Below are positions 15,302 through 23,733 of a stretch of 51,596 nucleotides of DNA, piece by piece. The position numbers and the translations under genes are program-made. The notes under the pieces are model-generated. The model searched no databases. It was not told the DNA's origin and was given only the letters and a program-made list of their open reading frames with translations. Positions within the stretch are counted from its first letter, which is position 1; each line of letters begins with the position of its first letter. The DNA comes from Alphaproteobacteria bacterium (GTDB lineage: Bacteria; Pseudomonadota; Alphaproteobacteria; Micavibrionales; Micavibrionaceae). The DNA lies in NCBI GenBank assembly GCA_021775965.1, contig JAJFGV010000048.1, positions 1 to 51,596 on the forward strand, read 5' to 3'.

Positions 15302-15557
15302 CTTCGCTATCCCTCATCTCTTCGGCGTAGGCTGTCGCTGCCAGGTGCGTTACGTGATCCATCATCTCCTCGTTGGCCGCCCTCAGCTGGTCGTAGCGCC
15401 ACGCCGCATCCGCTGCGCTCGTGACCAGTGCGTTGAATGACTCGGCGCTCCAGCCAAGTTCACGGAACGTCGCTGCGATGTGCGTCAAGCCGCGAACCAT
15501 GACGGCCCGCATATAGGCGCGCGCAACCTGGTCGTCGCAGTCAGTCACTGGCACCAC
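15294..15557 (-). CDS. Helical hypothetical protein (87 aa)
   Basis: GTG-initiated, 87 residues, almost entirely helical and acidic at the C-terminus. It overlaps the upstream small gene by 17 bases. No recognised family. Confidence 0.55.
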   Translation of the reverse strand: MVPVTDCDDQVARAYMRAVMVRGLTHIAATFRELGWSAESFNALVTSAADAAWRYDQLRAANEEMMDHVTHLAATAYAEEMRDSEDE

Positions 15558-15714
15558 CGTCTTGTCCCATGACGAACATGTCAGCTCCGATCACGTCTAG
15601 CAGCTTTAGCGCGCCCTCATTGCGTTGACGGAGGTAAGCTTGCATTGCAGCAAGCGCCAATCCGGTAGGAGCAAACTCATCCGCATCATCGTCGGCGTCT
15701 TCGTCGTCGCTCAC
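15541..15714 (-). CDS. Small acidic protein (57 aa)
   Basis: A GTG-initiated frame with a very acidic N-terminus (SDDEDADDDADE), followed by a helix (GLALAAMQAYLRQRNEGALKLL). A GGAGC sequence lies just upstream of the start. It is the first gene after a 114-base gap. Confidence 0.5.
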   Translation of the reverse strand: MSDDEDADDDADEFAPTGLALAAMQAYLRQRNEGALKLLDVIGADMFVMGQDGGASD

Positions 15715-15795
15715 GGCAGCTCCATGGCTTCAGTATGCTCATCCTGAACAACTGTGCAAGTGGTCAAGGCATTCTTTTTCATAGTCGCACCGACG

Positions 15796-15827
15796 CCTTG
15801 ACTAATGGTGCGCGTATTCTGTCAAGG
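15796..15827. promoter_or_regulatory. Inverted repeat in intergenic gap
   Basis: CCTTGAC and GTCAAGG flank 18 bases just after the RNA ligase stop; a third copy of GTCAAGG is at 15764. TTGAC on each strand resembles a -35 box, but no good -10 is at the right distance. It may be an operator or a weak terminator separating two parts of the leftward operon. Confidence 0.3.
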
Positions 15828-15828
15828 G

Positions 15829-16716
15829 CTATGGCGTCGATTGCTGCAATTGCTCCTTGTACCATTCGGGAAAGCCACGCGTGACGCCGCGTCGGAACTG
15901 CTTGCCGAAGTGCTTCCATAGCGCGTCTTTGATGGCCTCGCTCTCCTCATCTGCGACATCGGAGACGATCGACTTCATCAGCGTGCCGATGTCTTTCGGC
16001 GTGCCGGTCCACGTTCCGTCGTCGCGCATGCGCTGGATCGCCTTCTCCCACCTGGCCTCGCAGCGATACTTGTCGATGAGGTCGGCCATGAAGTCCGATT
16101 GCGTCGGATTGCGTGCGCGGAAGTCCTTGTCGTTCAGCTCCTTGAAGCGGTCCGACACCAGTTTGCCAACGAGCAGCGGGCCGCCATAGGGTCCAGGCTT
16201 CGCGTAGTTCTTGATCACGAGACCCTCGACCTTCTGGCCGCCAAGGTATGACTCGCGATCGAGCATGGCGCGCAGTTCGGTCATCGTTGTTTCGCCCACG
16301 TGCACCACCGGCACCTCATCGAAGCCAGCCTCAACGGCAGCGCCAGCGCGGAGGATTCGTGGGCTTGGGTTGCCAGCCTTGTCAAGCAACTCCCAGATGG
16401 CGATGTAACCACTTGGCACGTCCTCATAGGCCAACGTGTTGTGCTTCGGCTTAGCGAGATATTCGCCGCAATAGGTGTGACCCTTCAGTAGCTTGCCCGC
16501 GTTGAACGCTTCGCGAATGGCGGCGCACCCAAGCCCGAACATCCCCTCGCTGCCTTCGTGAAGCTTGACGCGTCGCGATGAGATTCGGAGCTTGCCGTCG
16601 AATACGCCGAAGCGGATTTGCGATCCGTCAATCTTTTCCTCGACCACGACCGGGCCGCTGAGCAAGTCGGCCATGTGGCCATGGTCTGCGCGTAGTATTT
16701 TGCCGTACGTCTTCAT
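15829..16716 (-). CDS. RNA ligase (Rnl2-like, KxDG family)
   Basis: A 295-residue nucleotidyltransferase. The AMP-accepting lysine is in EEKIDGSQIRFG (KxDG motif I, near residue 28), followed by YCGEYLAKPKHN (motif III), VEGLVIKNY (motif IV) and LVGKLVSDRF (motif V). It should seal RNA nicks using ATP, as T4 Rnl2 does. Phages use such ligases to restore tRNAs cut by host anticodon nucleases. Here it could also join the halves of the permuted tRNAs near 29.7 kb (inference). Located between small unknown genes and the helicase. Confidence 0.85.
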   Translation of the reverse strand: MKTYGKILRADHGHMADLLSGPVVVEEKIDGSQIRFGVFDGKLRISSRRVKLHEGSEGMFGLGCAAIREAFNAGKLLKGHTYCGEYLAKPKHNTLAYEDVPSGYIAIWELLDKAGNPSPRILRAGAAVEAGFDEVPVVHVGETTMTELRAMLDRESYLGGQKVEGLVIKNYAKPGPYGGPLLVGKLVSDRFKELNDKDFRARNPTQSDFMADLIDKYRCEARWEKAIQRMRDDGTWTGTPKDIGTLMKSIVSDVADEESEAIKDALWKHFGKQFRRGVTRGFPEWYKEQLQQSTP

Positions 16717-16741
16717 TCGCTATCGTCTCCTTCGTTGGCCG

Positions 16742-18178
16742 CTAGGCCGCCTGGTAGTGGTCTTCGACCCACGGCGCGAACGCCATAGCCCGGTGTAGGA
16801 ATTCGAGTTTGACCATGCCGGTTGGACCTCCGCGGTGCTTCTCGATGATCAGCTCGGTGAGCCCGTCCAGCGGCACGGAGCCATCCTTGGGCTTGTAGTA
16901 GTCATCGCGGTACATGAAGAGCACCGCATCGGCGTCCTGCTCGATGGCCCCAGACTCACGAAGGTCTGACAGGATCGGGCGCTTGTCCGTGCGGTTCTCG
17001 CACCCGCGATTCAGCTGCGACAGCGCAATGATGGCGCAGCCAAGTTCTTTGGCGAGGAGCTTCAAGCCACGGCTGATTGACGCGATGGCCTGCTCTCGAT
17101 TGTCGAAGCCATGCGCTGACATCAGCTGCAAGTAGTCGACAACGATGAGCCCAAGGTGTTTACCCTGCTTGCGTAGCTGAGCAGCCAGTTTGCGCGAGCG
17201 TGAACGTATCGACTGGATGGTGTGCTCCGGGCTGGCGTCGATGATGATGTCGCGCGCTGCTATGCGGCCAGCTGCGGCTGATAGGTCCGCCCAGTCCTGA
17301 TTGCTGAGCTTCTTGTTCTTGGCGTTCTCGTATGGCACCGACGCCTCTTGGCAGACGAGTCGAAGCGCGCACTCGACCTTGCCCATCTCCAGCGAGAAGA
17401 TGATCCCGCCTGCGTTGTCGTATGCGCCAGCAGAGCCATCGGCCCTGGTCCAGGTAGCGTCCACGTTGGCGCGCTCGCGAAGCCATTGCAGGACGAGTGC
17501 GCTCTTGCCCATGCCGGGGCGGGCTCCGAGAATGATGAGTTTGCCAGGGTCCAGGCTCATCTTCTTCGTCAAGTCTGGGACGTTGGTGTCGAGCGGGTAA
17601 CCGCAAATCTCCCCGCTCGTCATTGCGGCGAAAGTCTCCGTCAGCGCCTCGGCTAGCGTTACCGCTTCAGCCGCGCTCTCGTCCGCTGAGAAGGCCGCGA
17701 ATAGCGCTCCCTCTGCCTCATCCATGTAGGCGGCGAAGTCGCTCACAGAGTAGCCATGAGCGGCGTAGTGCTGCATCGTGGCGATCACTGTGCGCAGCCG
17801 ATGCTTGTCGGCCACCACTTGAGCGTGAGCCCGCACGTGTGCGACAGCTGGCGTAGCGTCCACGAGTTGGCCCAAGAAGCTCGCTCCGCCGATGCGTTGA
17901 ATCTGCTCGCGGTCACGTAGCCACGTGGCAACTTGCAGGATGTCGACGGGTTGGCCAGCGGCGTGGAGTGCGAGGATGCCTTTGAAGATGAGCCCGTTGG
18001 CGTCGCTGTAGAACGACTCGGGGGTCAGCAGGTCGGCAACCTCGTCAATCGCAGCGCCGTCAAGCAGGCAGGACGACAGCACGGCCATCTCTGCGTCGCC
18101 GTCCGAGGGCGGAACCCTGCCAGCGATGACAGGAGGCTTCGTGGCGCTGAGAGCCACGCTCCGGGCTTTGCCGCTCAC
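16742..18178 (-). CDS. dnaB: Replicative DNA helicase, DnaB family
   Basis: A 478-residue helicase with the usual two parts. The N-terminal domain begins around PPSDGDAEMAVLSSCL, and the RecA-like motor has Walker A GARPGMGKSAL near residue 207 and Walker B IVVDYLQLM near 345. The QLNRGCENRTDKRP segment and LRESGAIEQDADAVLFMYR near 400-430 are typical DnaB signatures. It unwinds DNA at the fork. It is coupled by four bases to the upstream DnaT-like initiator, which probably loads it. Confidence 0.95.
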   Translation of the reverse strand: MSGKARSVALSATKPPVIAGRVPPSDGDAEMAVLSSCLLDGAAIDEVADLLTPESFYSDANGLIFKGILALHAAGQPVDILQVATWLRDREQIQRIGGASFLGQLVDATPAVAHVRAHAQVVADKHRLRTVIATMQHYAAHGYSVSDFAAYMDEAEGALFAAFSADESAAEAVTLAEALTETFAAMTSGEICGYPLDTNVPDLTKKMSLDPGKLIILGARPGMGKSALVLQWLRERANVDATWTRADGSAGAYDNAGGIIFSLEMGKVECALRLVCQEASVPYENAKNKKLSNQDWADLSAAAGRIAARDIIIDASPEHTIQSIRSRSRKLAAQLRKQGKHLGLIVVDYLQLMSAHGFDNREQAIASISRGLKLLAKELGCAIIALSQLNRGCENRTDKRPILSDLRESGAIEQDADAVLFMYRDDYYKPKDGSVPLDGLTELIIEKHRGGPTGMVKLEFLHRAMAFAPWVEDHYQAA

Positions 18179-19176
18179 TGGTCGCCTCCTTGGTCGTCTG
18201 ATGCGCCAGGGCGGCTTACAGGGGCATCTGGGGCCGGGCGTGGTGCCAACGAAGCGAACAGGTTGGGCATCTGCGGCATCGGGGCCACGTCAACGTGCTC
18301 GTCTGGCTTCGACGGGCGGCCTTGGACGGAGCGGGTCTCAGGCAACGACGGCTCGAACTTCCTGGCGTTGCGCAGCCAGGTCCGAAACGCAGCGGCCCAG
18401 TCCCGCTTGTAGTTGTTCTTGACGGCCTGGAGCCAGTGATCACGAAAGCGATCGAGCTGGTCGTTCACCGACTTGCGAGGCAGCCTCACGTTGCCGGTCT
18501 TCGCCGCCCAGTCGTAGATGCTGTCGGGTGGCGTCCAGTCCTCCGGCAGCAACGTGGCGCCCTTGCGTCCGCTCCGCCGCTTCTTGGTCGTGGATTGCTT
18601 GGGAGCGCACGGCTCGTCGTGCGTCTCAAATACAGATCCTGTTACTGCTACTGATACTGTTACTGGCTTCGAAGGGGCTTCGAAGGGGCTTGCAAGGGGC
18701 TTCGAAGCCCCTTCGGTTCGCCCAGCTTCTGCGGCATCGTCGGAGGGTACAGCTGCGTCGTTGACCAGCTCGTACGCCTCGCCATAGATGGCCAGAAACT
18801 CACGACAGAACCGATGGCCTCGGTGCGGCTCCAACTCACGCCGCACCATCACAACCCGCTTGTCCGCGACCTTGAGGACCGGACCAAGCTGGTAGTGTGC
18901 TGCGCGTGGAAGGAAGACCACCTCGGCATCGCGATCGTATCGTGCGATATCGATGTCCTTGGATTCCAGTTTTGCTAGTGCTTGCTCAACGCGCTCCATA
19001 CTGATGCCCAGCTCGTGAGCGACAGTAGGGAGCCCGATAAAGTAGAGGCCGATCATGTTCCGGCGCTCGCACGTGATCAGATACATGGCGAGCAGCTGAG
19101 CGTCGGTGTGACCGCGTAGCTTCTTGCCGCTGCCACGTGTCCAGAACGTGGGCCAGATGGCGGAGTAGCTTCTCAC
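18175..19176 (-). CDS. Phage replication initiator with DnaT-like C-terminal domain
   Basis: A 333-residue protein, GTG start (GTGA overlap). Residues 1-120 look like a winged-helix DNA-binding region (RGHTDAQLLAMYLITC, LPTVAHELGISMERVEQALAKLE). A low-complexity linker follows. Residues about 215-275 (DWTPPDSIYDW, LDRFRDHWLQAVKNNYKRDWAAAFRTWLRNA) match the DnaT/phage replisome-organiser DNA-binding domain. It probably binds the origin and hands over DnaB, encoded immediately downstream. Iteron-like repeats lie inside this gene at 18643-18709. Confidence 0.8.
   Translation of the reverse strand: MRSYSAIWPTFWTRGSGKKLRGHTDAQLLAMYLITCERRNMIGLYFIGLPTVAHELGISMERVEQALAKLESKDIDIARYDRDAEVVFLPRAAHYQLGPVLKVADKRVVMVRRELEPHRGHRFCREFLAIYGEAYELVNDAAVPSDDAAEAGRTEGASKPLASPFEAPSKPVTVSVAVTGSVFETHDEPCAPKQSTTKKRRSGRKGATLLPEDWTPPDSIYDWAAKTGNVRLPRKSVNDQLDRFRDHWLQAVKNNYKRDWAAAFRTWLRNARKFEPSLPETRSVQGRPSKPDEHVDVAPMPQMPNLFASLAPRPAPDAPVSRPGASDDQGGDQ
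18643..18709. repeat. Candidate replication origin: two tandem repeat sets
   Basis: Inside the linker of the initiator gene are four tandem hexamers TACTGN (18643-18666). Four tandem 11-mers follow directly (GCTTCGAAGGG twice, GCTTGCAAGGG, GCTTCGAAGCC; 18666-18709). An 11-bp period equals about one helical turn and is not a multiple of three, so it is not explained by protein repeats. Phage lambda has its iteron origin inside the initiator gene O; the arrangement here is analogous. Origin function is inferred. Confidence 0.55.
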
Positions 19177-19556
19177 GTGGTGGAGGCTCCGATTCGCGTA
19201 GCCGCAAGTTCACGCCTCGACTCAGGCGACAGGCGGCTCAGCTTGGTGTGCTTGGCGATGTCGGTGGCGAAGAGGTGGCACCGATACCAGCAGCTGTTGC
19301 ACAGCTCACCGTCGCCGCCATAGCACCATGAGACGTAACGCTCGCAGTCGGCGCACTGGAAGAGTTGGCAGCCCTGTTGTGGGCCTTCCTCCAGGAAGAA
19401 GACGCCGCCACGGATGCCATTCAGCCTCCACACTTCGTCGTCATATAGCAGCCGACAGCGGCCGTCGCTGTGGCCGGGGCACTCGTCGGGCCTGCATCGT
19501 GGCTCGTTGCGCTCATGGTCGGCGTCGATGACAATGTGGCATTGCGTGAGGTTCAT
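19173..19556 (-). CDS. Cysteine-rich protein (127 aa)
   Basis: Contains many cysteines: CRPDECPGH near residue 22, GRCRLL, CQLFQCADCERY near 65, WCYG, and LCNSCWYRC near 87. The pattern suggests two or more zinc sites. It is coupled by GTGA to the replication initiator, so a role in replication or nucleic-acid binding is possible but unproven. Confidence 0.65.
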   Translation of the reverse strand: MNLTQCHIVIDADHERNEPRCRPDECPGHSDGRCRLLYDDEVWRLNGIRGGVFFLEEGPQQGCQLFQCADCERYVSWCYGGDGELCNSCWYRCHLFATDIAKHTKLSRLSPESRRELAATRIGASTT

Positions 19557-20068
19557 GTTGTTGCCTCCTCAGTGGTTCCGTGACTCAAGTCGACAAGCCC
19601 CAGCGCTGCGTGCGGGTAGTCCTCGCGCAACGGGTCCAGCGCTGTCGGGTCGCTGATGCAGGTTGGGCAGATGGCGTTCGGGCCGTCGATGCGGGCGATC
19701 CATCCCCAGCCTGGCTTAGCGAAGGCTCCGTCAACCACGTTGACGCATTCGACGCAGCACCGGCACGTGTGTGTGCTCTCGTGTTGGCTTGACGCTGGCG
19801 CGATTACGGGCACGCCCAAGTCGGTTAGGTCCCTCGCGATCCACCGAAGCGCTGCCGGAAGACTGTCCGTCTGGCCACCAACCTCTGCGCCATTCCACAG
19901 GATGTTCCAACTCCACCCTCCGCCGCCATGGGCCCAAGCGTGAGCCACAATTCGACCCTCGCGATACAGTTGGTAGGCTGACGGTTCGCGAGCGAGTAGC
20001 TCAAGGACGTCATCGAAGCCGTTCTCGGACAGCAGATCGCAGGCAACCTGTAGTCGCTCCGGCGTCAT
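19553..20068 (-). CDS. Hypothetical protein with CRCC/CPTC metal motifs
   Basis: A 171-residue protein. The N-terminus is helical, the middle is glycine- and tryptophan-rich (HGGGGWSWNILWNG), and the C-terminal part has HTCRCCVECV and CPTCISD, likely binding zinc. ATGA overlap downstream. No family recognised. Confidence 0.6.
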   Translation of the reverse strand: MTPERLQVACDLLSENGFDDVLELLAREPSAYQLYREGRIVAHAWAHGGGGWSWNILWNGAEVGGQTDSLPAALRWIARDLTDLGVPVIAPASSQHESTHTCRCCVECVNVVDGAFAKPGWGWIARIDGPNAICPTCISDPTALDPLREDYPHAALGLVDLSHGTTEEATT

Positions 20069-20391
20069 CGTCGAGCCTCCAGTGCACGAATCCGCCCCTC
20101 GTGCCTGGCCAATGCCTCACGCTGAAGATCGCTGATGTCGACCAAGACCTTGACAATGTCGAAGACGCTCCTCGCCTCGTCGTCCTCAGTCGCAATCGCT
20201 GCGACAGCATCCGAGTACACGAGCGCGGTGCCCTCGTCGCTCGCGATAAGCATCTCGTTGTCGTCGAGCAGCTCCCGCACAACTCCACTGTCCAGGTAGA
20301 CGCCACTGGCATCGGAGTGCTCCATTGCGACGATGACTCGATCGCCAACCTTGACCGGCTCTCCAAACGCATCCTTCATTGTGTCACCCAT
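20065..20391 (-). CDS. Hypothetical protein, SH3-like N-terminus
   Basis: A 108-residue protein. The segment GEPVKVGDRVIVAMEHSDASGVYLDSGVVREL resembles small beta-barrel (KOW/SH3-like) modules common in phage proteins. The C-terminus is a charged helix. The true start could be the second Met (residue 5). Function unknown. Confidence 0.6.
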   Translation of the reverse strand: MGDTMKDAFGEPVKVGDRVIVAMEHSDASGVYLDSGVVRELLDDNEMLIASDEGTALVYSDAVAAIATEDDEARSVFDIVKVLVDISDLQREALARHEGRIRALEARR

Positions 20392-20836
20392 TCAGTATCT
20401 CCACCGCTTCGTCGACCTGCCACTCCTCAAGGCCGCGCGTCGAATCGCACAGCACTTGACGTCGTCGCAGCTCGTCATCGGTCATCTCGTCGTCGTCCAG
20501 AATGACGTAGCTCGTGACGCCGGAGCGCTTGAGCCACACGTGAATCTCGTAGTCTCGCGGCTGACGATTCATCTGCGGCGTCGCCCCAATGATCGGAGCG
20601 TTCCAGCCTGCCCACGAGACGATCTGCTCCAGGTCGCAGAGCGGGAACGCTGTACGCCATGACGTTGACAACACCACGACTGCGCCGGTGGCGTCAGCAA
20701 CGGTTGCGACGCGGGAGACGAGGCGAGGGTTGAGATGCTGCGCCAGCCACTCAGCGCTGAACGTGTCGGCGTTGCAGACCGGATCCCAGTCGTCGGTGTT
20801 GAGCACACCGTCGAAGTCTAGGAAGATGACTTTCAT
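20384..20836 (-). CDS. HAD-superfamily phosphatase, RNA-repair-associated type
   Basis: 150 residues from the ATG at 20836. It has the HAD catalytic FLDFDGVLN (nucleophile Asp and second Asp), the VVLSTSWR Ser/Thr motif and the acidic VILDDDEMTDDEL motif. This combination is typical of the HAD domain found in 'Swiss Army Knife' RNA repair proteins (family recalled, not searched). It may remove phosphates from RNA or nucleotide ends, fitting the RNA ligase and tRNA genes of this phage. Confidence 0.75.
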   Translation of the reverse strand: MKVIFLDFDGVLNTDDWDPVCNADTFSAEWLAQHLNPRLVSRVATVADATGAVVVLSTSWRTAFPLCDLEQIVSWAGWNAPIIGATPQMNRQPRDYEIHVWLKRSGVTSYVILDDDEMTDDELRRRQVLCDSTRGLEEWQVDEAVEILNG

Positions 20837-20840
20837 AGCT

Positions 20841-20912
20841 TCAATCCTCCGCCACAATGGCCGCAATGATCACGGCAACGATTCGGTCAAGCGCCGATGC
20901 GATACGCGTCAT
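20841..20912 (-). CDS. Micro membrane peptide (23 aa)
   Basis: An ATG-initiated 23-codon frame overlapping the upstream stop (TGATG) and ending 4 bases before the HAD start. Its 3' end contains the GGAGG Shine-Dalgarno for that gene. The peptide has one hydrophobic helix (IVAVIIAAIVAED). Either a real micro-protein or a leader coupling translation. Confidence 0.4.
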   Translation of the reverse strand: MTRIASALDRIVAVIIAAIVAED

Positions 20913-21346
20913 CAATAGCCCTCCGATGCGAGGTAGTCGGCTGCGCGAAGGTAGGTGTCCCAGCTGGCGCGTGCGTATTCCAAGCCGTCGTCGTTCATGT
21001 CAGCGCTGACAATCTCGCAGAAGCGCCTGATGACGTCGCCCGCACCATAGGGCAGCACGCCTGTGCAGTCGCCTACGCGCATCTCATCGATGCTGGTCAG
21101 CCGCTCATGTGTGACTTCGTCATAGTCGATCGGGGAGGCAAGCGGAAACGGCGCCCGTCGCCATTCACCAGCCCGAAGCATCACGGCTCCAGCCATGCAC
21201 ACCGCACACGTTCCATCTATGCGAGGCACAACCCAGCCTCTCATATCCAGCGTATGCCCAGCCGCCTCAGCAGCTTGGGCGTCACGTACCGCCACACGGA
21301 GCAGCTCCGATGGCTTGTCAGGCAAGTCGATGTGCGGGAGCGTCAT
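20912..21346 (-). CDS. Conserved phage protein, CAVCMAGAV type
   Basis: A 144-residue protein with the pattern KPSELLRVAVRD, then D(M)RGWVVPRIDGTCAVCMAGAVMLR. I recognise this as recurrent in small phage proteins of unknown function. Coupled by ATGA to the gene upstream. Confidence 0.65.
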   Translation of the reverse strand: MTLPHIDLPDKPSELLRVAVRDAQAAEAAGHTLDMRGWVVPRIDGTCAVCMAGAVMLRAGEWRRAPFPLASPIDYDEVTHERLTSIDEMRVGDCTGVLPYGAGDVIRRFCEIVSADMNDDGLEYARASWDTYLRAADYLASEGY

Positions 21347-21726
21347 TGCGCGGCCTCATTGCTTACGGTGGCGGGATCACCTTTCACGAGGGCAACGCTG
21401 TTGCGTGCCCAGCGCGGAAAGCTCGACGCCAATGGGTTGCGGCTCATCGTCAGCAGGGTGTTCACGAGACCGTCGGTGTAGACGCGTAGCCCAGACTTCG
21501 GCGACTTCGCTCGACCCTCTGCGATGAGCCTGCCGGTCTTGCGAGAGAATGAGTCACCCGGCGCGCACCAGGCTGCGCCAGCCAGGAATACGTTGCTCAC
21601 GTCGGTGTCCACCAGGCAGATGGTCACCCAGCCGCACTTCTCGGGATTACGTGGTCGCACCATCCAGCTGCGTCCATTGGGCCACCGCGAGCCAAGTCGT
21701 CGGTGATAGAAACGCGTTCCGTTCAT
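21343..21726 (-). CDS. Hypothetical basic protein (127 aa)
   Basis: Start at the ATG at 21726 (ATGA overlap). The protein is basic at both ends (TRFYHRRLGSRWPNGRSW; FPRWARNSVALVKG) with a hydrophobic core strand (GWVTICLVDTDVSNVFLAGAAW). No family recognised. Confidence 0.6.
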   Translation of the reverse strand: MNGTRFYHRRLGSRWPNGRSWMVRPRNPEKCGWVTICLVDTDVSNVFLAGAAWCAPGDSFSRKTGRLIAEGRAKSPKSGLRVYTDGLVNTLLTMSRNPLASSFPRWARNSVALVKGDPATVSNEAAQ

Positions 21727-21995
21727 CGCTCTTCGCTCCGCATGCTTCGATACCACTTGATGGCGTCAACGATGCCAAAGACTGCCGACATGATGACCAG
21801 CGCCCAGAACATTGAAGCTCCGCCACCCTCGAACACTTGATCGCCACTGACCCAGTGGAGCAGCGCCAAGAAGCATCCACCGAACGCGATGCTAATCCCG
21901 GAGATAGCACTCCCCATCCAGCGTTCGCGGCGTCGCTCGCGCTTCATCCAGGGAACCATGATCTTCATCACCACGTCTACCGCATCGTCACTCAC
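21723..21995 (-). CDS. Two-pass membrane protein (90 aa)
   Basis: An acidic, then strongly basic stretch (KRERRRERWM) is followed by two hydrophobic helices (ISGISIAFGGCFLALLHWV and ASMFWALVIMSAVFGIVDAI) and a basic tail, predicting both ends in the cytoplasm. Coupled by ATGA to the methyltransferase-like gene. Confidence 0.65.
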   Translation of the reverse strand: MSDDAVDVVMKIMVPWMKRERRRERWMGSAISGISIAFGGCFLALLHWVSGDQVFEGGGASMFWALVIMSAVFGIVDAIKWYRSMRSEER

Positions 21996-22762
21996 GCCAC
22001 CCTCCGCATCTCTTCAACAACCTCAGCCCAGCGCCCAGACTCCGCAGCCTGAACCAATCGATGACACTCGGCGTGGTCCCGCGCGCGGCGCTCCTTGGGC
22101 ACCTTCGGCAGCCAATGGACGGTGGTGTCCTTGTTCGCGCCCATGCGCCACAGCGCCCACATGTAGTCAGCGCTGTCGGACCGCGGGACCATGATCGGGT
22201 TGCCGTCAGCGTCGAGCACCGGTTGCTTGTCCTTGTCGAGCTTCGGCACGTAGCGGAAGATGGGCCTGTTCGGCAGCTGTAGCAGCTCCGCGGACGGTCG
22301 CGCATCCCACCATTCACGACGCGTGCCGGAGGCCAGGAAGCCCTGCCTGATGAGCACTGCGACGACGGGCACGGCCATGTCGTCAATGAGGGCGTCAACG
22401 CATTGCTGCGTGAGGCTGAAAGCTGGGTTGACGATGGCGCAGCTGTAGCGGTTCCGGCTGGTGATGCGCTGGCTGAATTCTGCCAGGAAGTCGCAGGTTG
22501 AACCGGGCCAACCGATGTAGGATTCCCTTCGCTTCGTGTTGGCCGGATTGATGTCGACGGCCCACAGGTGGAGACTGGGCTCACTGTGGTACAGCTGACG
22601 GATCGTCTTCACCATGTGGCCGAAGCCGGCCATAGGATCGATCCATGCGTTGCCAGTCTGGATGTCGTTCTCCAGCAGCCAGTCAAGCAGCAGCTCCGTG
22701 ACGTAGCGCGGCGTCGGGAAGTCCTCGAAGTCGCCGCCAAGCTTGGCTCCAGCCTTGCTCAT
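21992..22762 (-). CDS. DNA N6-adenine methyltransferase-like protein
   Basis: A 256-residue protein with a SAM-dependent methyltransferase layout. FPTPRYVTELLLDWL precedes motif I (WIDPMAGFGHMV, near residue 40), an acidic DIN at the second strand (VDINPAN) and a motif IV-like NPAFSL near residue 110. Canonical adenine methylases have NPPY or DPPY, so NPAF is atypical and substrate or activity may differ. It may protect or mark phage DNA. Confidence 0.7.
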   Translation of the reverse strand: MSKAGAKLGGDFEDFPTPRYVTELLLDWLLENDIQTGNAWIDPMAGFGHMVKTIRQLYHSEPSLHLWAVDINPANTKRRESYIGWPGSTCDFLAEFSQRITSRNRYSCAIVNPAFSLTQQCVDALIDDMAVPVVAVLIRQGFLASGTRREWWDARPSAELLQLPNRPIFRYVPKLDKDKQPVLDADGNPIMVPRSDSADYMWALWRMGANKDTTVHWLPKVPKERRARDHAECHRLVQAAESGRWAEVVEEMRRVA

Positions 22763-23733
22763 TGGTCGTCTCCGGCTTTCGCAACAGCATCGACGAACAT
22801 CCGCACCGGGCCCGGCGACAATCGCGTCACAGGGAGGCTGAAGCCAGCTGCTCGCGTGTGGCCACCGCCGCCATTGGCAAGCGCGATGGCGCCAACGTCA
22901 CATCCATCGGCAATCGAGCGCATCGAAAAAACGATCTGCATCTGGTCGCCGGATGGTGCGAAGTGAAAACCGACCAGGCCATCGGCAGCGCATCCGCTAT
23001 CACGAAGCGCGTCGCCAACATCGCTGGTCGTTCGGCCTTGCGCGTTGTAGATCATCCAGGAGCCAATGCCGTCATCAGAGATGGCGTGGAGTCCGTTGGC
23101 CACGATGTCCCTTGCCTCAGCGCGCCGCTTCTTCAACAAGAGCATGCCGAGGTCTCGCTCACCACTTGTCAGCCACGCGCGGTCGCTGTCCAGGAAGCGG
23201 TTGGGCCCGTAGAAGGTGAGTGCCTCAGCCTGTGCACACGCCTCATCCCAAGCCTCAGAATCGCGCTGCCACGTGTCGCGGATGCCAGCCAGATAGGCGA
23301 GGTGGAACGTCGCATCGATCTCGTCGCGGGTTCGTGCTGAACCTCGCATCGACTGCCACACCTGATAGGCCAAAAGCGCCCCGCTAACGCCAGGGTCGCT
23401 GTCTTCGTGAGCGAACGCGCCAAGTTCACCGAATGCCTCCACGATGTCCCGCGCATGCTTGTGGTGGTCCAAGACGATGGCGCCGGCCGCGATGAACTCA
23501 GCAACACGCTCGCGCGCCGGAGTGATGTCGCAGAAAATCACTCCTGGCTTGGCCTCAAGCGCGTTGTAGCTAGGCGTGTTGTATTGAGCGAAGATGACGT
23601 CTTTGATGACACCTGGCTCAAATGCCCTCGCGAGGATCATCGCGCTAGCGATGCCATCGGGGCAATCGGCGTGCGTCACGATTGTGTTCACCTGCGACAG
23701 CGCGGCTTCGATAGCTGGTGTTAATTCGCTCAT
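22759..23733 (-). CDS. DHH-family phosphoesterase (NrnA/RecJ-like)
   Basis: A 324-residue protein with THADCPDGIAS (motif I, near residue 18), VIFCDITPAR (motif II), AIVLDHHKHA (the DHH motif, near residue 91) and a C-terminal DHHA1 domain with GGGGHTRAAGFSLP. Members hydrolyse short oligonucleotides, pAp or cyclic dinucleotides using manganese. Degradation of nanoRNA or of signalling nucleotides used by host defence are both possible here. Confidence 0.85.
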   Translation of the reverse strand: MSELTPAIEAALSQVNTIVTHADCPDGIASAMILARAFEPGVIKDVIFAQYNTPSYNALEAKPGVIFCDITPARERVAEFIAAGAIVLDHHKHARDIVEAFGELGAFAHEDSDPGVSGALLAYQVWQSMRGSARTRDEIDATFHLAYLAGIRDTWQRDSEAWDEACAQAEALTFYGPNRFLDSDRAWLTSGERDLGMLLLKKRRAEARDIVANGLHAISDDGIGSWMIYNAQGRTTSDVGDALRDSGCAADGLVGFHFAPSGDQMQIVFSMRSIADGCDVGAIALANGGGGHTRAAGFSLPVTRLSPGPVRMFVDAVAKAGDDQ

